A DNA stretch of 9,731 nucleotides from Methylophaga sp. (lineage in GTDB: Bacteria > Pseudomonadota > Gammaproteobacteria > Nitrosococcales > Methylophagaceae): positions 1 to 9,731 of the forward strand of contig SKGV01000113.1 of the NCBI GenBank assembly GCA_007117275.1. The letters run 5' to 3'. This document shows positions 6,044 to 9,731 of the stretch, one piece after another (the first letter of the stretch is position 1; the number at the start of each line of letters is the position of its first letter). The translations under genes and the position numbers were made by a program. The notes beneath the pieces were generated by a model. The model saw only the letters and a list, made by a program, of their open reading frames with translations, was not told the origin of the DNA and made no database searches.

Positions 6044-6070
6044 ATTCTAGCATTAAAAGTTAAATATCAA
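6044..6070 (-). promoter_or_regulatory. Candidate rpoH promoter with extended -10
   Basis: Read on the minus strand, TTGATA (6070-6065) is followed after 15 nt by TAGAAT (6049-6044), itself preceded by TGC, giving the extended -10 pattern TGnTAGAAT. The short spacer is offset by the TGn. An overlapping alternative is TTTAAC with TATATA at 17-nt spacing. The start point would be near 6037, about 39 nt before the ATG. No terminator is visible after ftsX, so some rpoH mRNA may also come from the ftsYEX unit. Confidence 0.45.
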
Positions 6071-6115
6071 CCAGTCAGATAGTTGATCAAAGGATAAAGT
6101 TCCCGTGTAGAGCAG

Positions 6116-7048
6116 CTAGTTTGGTTCGATAGCATTCAAGTGTTTGCCAACTGCCAGCCAAGCGCCCAACACCCCGAGCAAAACTCCAGTGAGAGGCAGG
6201 GCCAGAAATAATTCTCCGGCTAGCCAGTCAAATCTGAATACAGTGTCATATTGCGAGGCCAACGCTTTGATAGGGTCATTGATCACTGCCAGGCTGGTCT
6301 GCAAGGTGAGCCATGCAATGATACCGCCAAGCAAGCCATACCAGAAACCAGTGTAGAGGAAAGGCCTGCGAACAAACGCGTTGGTGCCGCCTACCAGTTT
6401 GACGACACGAATTTCAGCTTGTCGGTTTAGAATCGAAAGCCGAATGGTGTTGCCTATCACCAACAACACACTCACCGACAACAGTGCCGCCAGAATTTGT
6501 ACTGCCCGCTGAGCGGTCTGGTTCAGGCTGCGCAATCGCTGCAACCACTGCATGTCTAACTGGGCAAGCGCTATGTCTTGCATTCTGGCAAGCCGTTCAA
6601 GTAGGTCTTCAATGTTTTCTGTTTCGCTGAAATCGTCGGCTGCACGGACAATGATCACGGCTGGCAGCGGATTTTTAGGCAAATTATCCAGCAGTGAACC
6701 AAGGCCTGACAGTTCACGAAATTCTCTCAGTGAATCGTTGGATGATTGGAACTCTACGGCGCTGATATCGGGCCAAGAAAGCAATTGTTCAGCGAGCTGC
6801 TGGCCGCGAGTGTCGCCAACCTCTTCATTGAGAAATAGTGAAATTTGGTGGCTGTCCTGCCATTGGCCGCTGATTTGCGTGATATTGGTGAGCATCACCA
6901 GTAAACCTGCAGGTAGTGCCAGCGCAATGCCGATGACAACGATAGTCATAGTGCTGGCCAGGGGATGCCGCCATAGTTCGCCTAAGCTCGACAACATGAC
7001 TTGCACATGGCGAAGCAGATAATTTTTGAAACGTTCGACGATATTCAT
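6116..7048 (-). CDS. ftsX: Cell division protein FtsX (ABC transporter-like permease)
   Basis: Membrane half of the FtsEX complex at the division septum. In E. coli it transmits ATP hydrolysis by FtsE to the periplasmic activator EnvC and so to the amidases. The 310-residue protein has a cytoplasmic N-terminus, TM1 (about 33-55), a periplasmic domain (about 56-180, beginning QISGQWQDSHQISLFL), then TM2 (184-203), TM3 (230-255) and TM4 (275-300), the standard FtsX topology. It is shorter than E. coli FtsX (352), mainly from a brief N-terminal tail. The conserved EIRVVKLVGGTNAFVRRPF segment (212-230) after TM2 is the likely FtsE contact. Start ATG at 7048 lies 4 nt after the ftsE stop. Confidence 0.95.
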   Translation of the reverse strand: MNIVERFKNYLLRHVQVMLSSLGELWRHPLASTMTIVVIGIALALPAGLLVMLTNITQISGQWQDSHQISLFLNEEVGDTRGQQLAEQLLSWPDISAVEFQSSNDSLREFRELSGLGSLLDNLPKNPLPAVIIVRAADDFSETENIEDLLERLARMQDIALAQLDMQWLQRLRSLNQTAQRAVQILAALLSVSVLLVIGNTIRLSILNRQAEIRVVKLVGGTNAFVRRPFLYTGFWYGLLGGIIAWLTLQTSLAVINDPIKALASQYDTVFRFDWLAGELFLALPLTGVLLGVLGAWLAVGKHLNAIEPN

Positions 7049-7052
7049 GGGC

Positions 7053-7706
7053 TTAGTCTGCCAGTTTGCCGTTTTGCAGCACGATGCGACGATAAGGCAT
7101 CCGGCTGATCAGCTCATGATCGTGGCTGGCAATAAATACTGTCACACCGACCTGATTAAATTGTTCAAACAATTGCATGATTTCCTGTGACAGCTCTGGA
7201 TCCAGATTTCCGGTCGGTTCGTCTGCGAGCAAAATTGGTGGGCGGTTCACCACAGCTCGAGCGATGCCAACACGCTGTTGCTCACCACCTGATAGCGCGA
7301 TGGGTAAGTTACGCTCCTTGCCAAGCAGCCCGACTTTGTCGAGGGCAGCCCGAACCCGGCGGCCGATTTCCCGATGATTTTCTCCAGCAATAATCAACGG
7401 CAGAGCCACATTGTCAAACACCGTGCGATCATGCAGTAGGTTGTGATCCTGAAACACTAGGCCGATCATTCGACGGTAATAGGGGATTTTCCATTTGGGC
7501 ATTCGGCCAAGATTTTGGTTATTGATGATGACTTGACCGTGGGTGCTTCGCTCAATCAGCGCGATCAGTTTGAGTAGTGTGCTTTTACCCGCGCCGGAAT
7601 GCCCTGTCAGAAAAGCCATGTCACCTCGCTCGAGCTGAAAGCTCAGACCGGAGAGCGCTTCGTGCTGATTGGGATAACGTTTGTAGACCTGATTAAAATT
7701 TATCAT
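7053..7706 (-). CDS. ftsE: Cell division ATP-binding protein FtsE
   Basis: Cytoplasmic ATPase of FtsEX, coupling ATP turnover to septal peptidoglycan splitting. The 217-residue protein is a single ABC domain of usual length (222 in E. coli). It shows Walker A GHSGAGKST (35-43), the Q-loop at Q86 (VFQDHNLL), the signature LSGGEQQR (138-145), Walker B ILLADE (158-163) followed by the D-loop GNLD, and the switch histidine H195 (ASHDHE). All catalytic residues are intact. The N-terminal MINFNQVYKRYPNQHEAL is the FtsE-type A-loop region with Y11. ATG at 7706 overlaps the ftsY stop as ATGA, and ftsX follows after 4 nt, so ftsY-ftsE-ftsX is one operon. Confidence 0.97.
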   Translation of the reverse strand: MINFNQVYKRYPNQHEALSGLSFQLERGDMAFLTGHSGAGKSTLLKLIALIERSTHGQVIINNQNLGRMPKWKIPYYRRMIGLVFQDHNLLHDRTVFDNVALPLIIAGENHREIGRRVRAALDKVGLLGKERNLPIALSGGEQQRVGIARAVVNRPPILLADEPTGNLDPELSQEIMQLFEQFNQVGVTVFIASHDHELISRMPYRRIVLQNGKLAD

Positions 7707-8767
7707 CTTGAGTCTTCTCGCCCCAACAGTGCATCCACAAAATCACTGGCATTAAATGGCCTAAGATCATCGATCATCTCACCGACACCAATGAAGCGAA
7801 TAGGCAAGCCTGTTTTTTTGGCAATCGCAAAAATGATGCCGCCTTTGGCTGTGCCATCCAGTTTGGTCAAACTGATGCCAGTGACCCCAACTGCCTGGTG
7901 AAATTGCTGGACTTGTTGCAAGGCATTTTGACCAGTGCCGGCATCGATCACCAGCATAATTTCATGCGGTGCATCCGCATCAAGTTTGCTCATGACGCGC
8001 TTGACCTTCTTGAGCTCCTCCATTAGGTTTGACTGTGTGTGCAGTCGGCCTGCCGTATCTGCAATCAAAATATCGGTGTTACGCGCCGTTGCTGATTGCA
8101 GTGCATCAAAAATTACCGAGGCTGAATCGGCTGCATGTTGCTGAGCGATCACAGGAATTTCATTGCGCTCGCCCCATACTTGAAGTTGTTCGACAGCGGC
8201 CGCTCGAAAGGTGTCACCTGCAGCCAAAATGACCGATTTGCCCTGGCGTTGAAACTGTTTGGCAAGTTTGCCGATGGTAGTGGTTTTACCGACGCCGTTA
8301 ATGCCAATCATCAGAATGACATAGGGTTTGGAACGCTCAGTGAGTTGCAGGGGTATTTCAACCGGTTTGAGCAAATCAACCATGTCATCTCGAAGTGCAG
8401 TAAACAAAGCCTCTGCATCGGTAAGTTGTTTTCTGGCAACGCGCTGTGTCAGGCCGTTAATGATAGTCTCGGTCGCTTCGATGCCAAGATCTGCGGTAAT
8501 CAGCTGTGTTTCCAGCGCTTCAAGCAAATCAGCATCAATGGATTTTTTTCCAAGCAGCAGATTGGCAAAACCATCGGTCAGTTTTTGACTGGTTTTACTC
8601 AGTCCCAGACTGAGCCTTGTAAGTAAGCCGGTGGTATTGTGTGTGTCATCACCTTGTGCGTCAGACTGATTTTGCGGATGATGTCCGTTCTCAGGGTGAG
8701 CGTCTGAGGCTTCAGATTTCGAAACGTTTTCATCGGTGCCGGTTTTTTTTCTCAGGAAACTAAACAT
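7703..8767 (-). CDS. ftsY: Signal recognition particle receptor FtsY
   Basis: GTPase that docks SRP-ribosome complexes at the inner membrane for co-translational insertion. From the ATG at 8767 it has 354 residues: MFSFLRKK, a short polar A region (about 9-47), a helical N domain, then the SRP GTPase with GINGVGKTTT (G1, 155-164), DTFRAAAVEQL (185-195), DTAGR (237-241) and TKLDGTAKGG (301-310). It ends in a typical GVGEMIDDLRPF segment. E. coli FtsY is 497 residues because of a long acidic A domain; the short form here resembles many other bacteria. The frame stays open to a GTG at 8806, which lacks a ribosome binding site and lies within the promoter area, so ATG 8767 is preferred. Its ribosome binding site (AGAG, close to the ATG) is weak. 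Confidence 0.95.
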   Translation of the reverse strand: MFSFLRKKTGTDENVSKSEASDAHPENGHHPQNQSDAQGDDTHNTTGLLTRLSLGLSKTSQKLTDGFANLLLGKKSIDADLLEALETQLITADLGIEATETIINGLTQRVARKQLTDAEALFTALRDDMVDLLKPVEIPLQLTERSKPYVILMIGINGVGKTTTIGKLAKQFQRQGKSVILAAGDTFRAAAVEQLQVWGERNEIPVIAQQHAADSASVIFDALQSATARNTDILIADTAGRLHTQSNLMEELKKVKRVMSKLDADAPHEIMLVIDAGTGQNALQQVQQFHQAVGVTGISLTKLDGTAKGGIIFAIAKKTGLPIRFIGVGEMIDDLRPFNASDFVDALLGREDSR

Positions 8768-8796
8768 TTTCTCTACTGTCGTTAAATTTCGTTCAG

Positions 8797-8805
8797 ATCT
8801 TACCA
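8797..8805 (-). promoter_or_regulatory. Candidate extended -10 promoter for the ftsYEX operon
   Basis: On the minus strand TGG-TAAGAT gives an extended -10 (TGn plus TAAGAT, one mismatch to TATAAT). It is placed to start transcription near 8790, about 23 nt before the ftsY ATG at 8767. The hexamer at -35 (TGCATC at 17-nt spacing) is poor, as is common for extended -10 promoters. It also argues against the GTG at 8806 as the ftsY start. I found no comparable signal for the divergent peptidase gene. Confidence 0.3.
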
Positions 8806-8816
8806 CTCAAAACATG

Positions 8817-8820
8817 CGAG
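8817..8820 (+). promoter_or_regulatory. Ribosome binding site selecting the peptidase start at 8827
   Basis: CGAG ends 6 nt before ATG 8827 but directly abuts the in-frame ATG 8821. A third ATG at 8814 is in another frame and reaches a stop after five more codons. Spacing therefore favours 8827, although the core is only GAG. Confidence 0.4.
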
Positions 8821-8826
8821 ATGCAG

Positions 8827-9731
8827 ATGCGTAACCTAAAAATTTGGTTTCTTTTTACTTGGTTGGCCATGCCAATGCTGGTGATGTCAGAGGCAGTAGA
8901 ATACCAGCTTGATAACGGGCTTAAGCTGATAGTCAAACCGGATAGCCGATCACCGGTGGTGGTGTCACAAGTGTGGTACAAAGTCGGCTCCAGCTATGAG
9001 CACAATGGGATTACCGGAATTTCACACATGCTTGAACACATGATGTTCAAGGGCACTGATAATTTGCAACCCAACGAGTTTTCCAGAATTATCGCCGCCA
9101 ATGGCGGCAGAGAAAATGCATTTACCAGCCGTGATTACACCGCCTATTTTCAGACACTCGAACGTGACCGCCTGGCGGTAAGCTTCCGCCATGAAGCAGA
9201 TCGAATGCAAAATCTGCTGCTGGATGAGCAAGAACTACTCAAGGAAAAAGAGGTTGTCGCTGAGGAGCGGCGCATGCGCACCGATGACAATCCTCGCGGT
9301 CTTTTGTACGAAGCCTTCAGCGCAACCGCTTTCATGAACAGCCCCTATCATCACCCGGTTATTGGTTGGATGGTCGATATCGAACATTACACCATCGAAG
9401 ACCTGCAACGCTGGTACGACAAATGGTATGCCCCCAACAATGCCACTATTGTGGTTGTGGGGGATGTGGAACCCGATGAGGTTTATCAATTGGCCTTGAA
9501 ATACTTCGGTCCAGTCGCAGCTCGTGAGGTAGCAGTCGTCAAACCGCAAACTGAGGTGCCACAAAACGGTAAGCGTTACGTCGAAGTGCGTGCGCCTGCT
9601 GAGCTGCCCTCGTTGATGATGGGCTGGAAAGTACCGGTCATCAAAACTGCTGAAATCGAATGGGAGCCTTATGCGCTCGATGTATTAGCAGCTGTATTGG
9701 ATAGCGGAAGTAGCGGACGGTTTGCCAGACA
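8827..9731 (+). CDS. Secreted M16-family zinc metallopeptidase, N-terminal part
   Basis: Truncated by the window end; 301 residues are visible of a family usually about 430-460 long. A signal peptide is clear: MRNLKIW, a hydrophobic stretch to M20, and an SEA/V signal-peptidase-type site after A23, so the product should be periplasmic. The inverted zinc motif HMLEH (H67, E70 catalytic, H71) lies in GISHMLEHMMFKGT. The third ligand is E147 in VVAEERRMRTDDNP, 76 residues after H71 as in processing-peptidase relatives. The segments WYAPNNATIVVVGDV and LDSGSSGRFAR are typical. It appears catalytically complete in this half. The family cleaves small or unfolded peptides; the substrate here is unknown. 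In pseudomonads an M16 gene also lies divergent from ftsY, often followed by a second inactive M16 gene and rsmD. ATG 8821 is an alternative start. Confidence 0.93.
   Translation, partial: MRNLKIWFLFTWLAMPMLVMSEAVEYQLDNGLKLIVKPDSRSPVVVSQVWYKVGSSYEHNGITGISHMLEHMMFKGTDNLQPNEFSRIIAANGGRENAFTSRDYTAYFQTLERDRLAVSFRHEADRMQNLLLDEQELLKEKEVVAEERRMRTDDNPRGLLYEAFSATAFMNSPYHHPVIGWMVDIEHYTIEDLQRWYDKWYAPNNATIVVVGDVEPDEVYQLALKYFGPVAAREVAVVKPQTEVPQNGKRYVEVRAPAELPSLMMGWKVPVIKTAEIEWEPYALDVLAAVLDSGSSGRFAR

Noticed and set aside
6552..7022. 156-codon open frame antisense to ftsX
   Set aside because: Serine-rich low-information translation opposite a conserved gene; typical shadow frame.
8135..8626. 163-codon open frame on the plus strand across ftsY
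   Set aside because: It is antisense to a clearly conserved GTPase, and its translation shows no domain or plausible ribosome binding site.
8768..8806. N-terminal extension of ftsY to a GTG start
   Set aside because: No ribosome binding site. The extension would include the likely transcription start, whereas MFSFLRKK at 8767 matches usual FtsY starts.
1..9731. Defence system, prophage, CRISPR array, insertion sequence, tRNA or rRNA
   Set aside because: Both strands were scanned. All substantial coding space is explained by conserved housekeeping genes and the gaps are at most about 170 bases, with no direct-repeat arrays or cloverleaf-like segments seen by eye.

Overview
The window looks like an ordinary chromosomal housekeeping segment of a gammaproteobacterium. 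The evidence is the ftsY-ftsE-ftsX-rpoH cluster, a lapA-lapB pair, a proteobacterial 7Fe ferredoxin close to the Azotobacter/Pseudomonas type, and a type III (CoaX) pantothenate kinase beside birA. Base composition is roughly balanced. Genes are tightly packed, mostly with 4-nt stop/start overlaps. I see no IS elements, phage genes, tRNA/rRNA genes, CRISPR arrays or toxin-antitoxin modules. The genus cannot be fixed from the sequence alone. No stretch longer than about 170 bases lacks a gene.

Layout, left to right. (1) 11-1662, minus strand: birA then coaX, two cofactor genes (biotin attachment and the first step of CoA synthesis) sharing a 4-nt overlap. BirA lacks the usual N-terminal DNA-binding domain and seems to start at TTG. 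CoaX carries an extra arginine-rich tail. (2) 1830-4599, minus strand: lapA-lapB-arsC-wrbA-DUF2069, apparently one transcription unit. LapA/LapB are inner-membrane factors that control LPS synthesis; the other three are an ArsC-family thiol reductase, a WrbA-type flavodoxin quinone reductase and a small membrane protein. (3) 4747-5070, plus strand: fdxA alone, with its own promoter, facing rpoH across a shared bidirectional terminator (5084-5117). (4) 5135-8767, minus strand: ftsY (SRP receptor GTPase), ftsE and ftsX (the divisome ABC system that activates cell-wall hydrolysis), then rpoH (heat-shock sigma factor) with its own promoter and leader. (5) 8827 to the right edge, plus strand: the first 301 residues of a secreted M16 zinc peptidase, divergent from ftsY.

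No clearly new multi-gene system is present. The observations most worth checking are the overlapping lapAB-arsC-wrbA-DUF2069 unit, the repressor-less BirA, a possible temperature-sensitive hairpin over the rpoH ribosome binding site, the dyad at the fdxA promoter and the CoaX tail.
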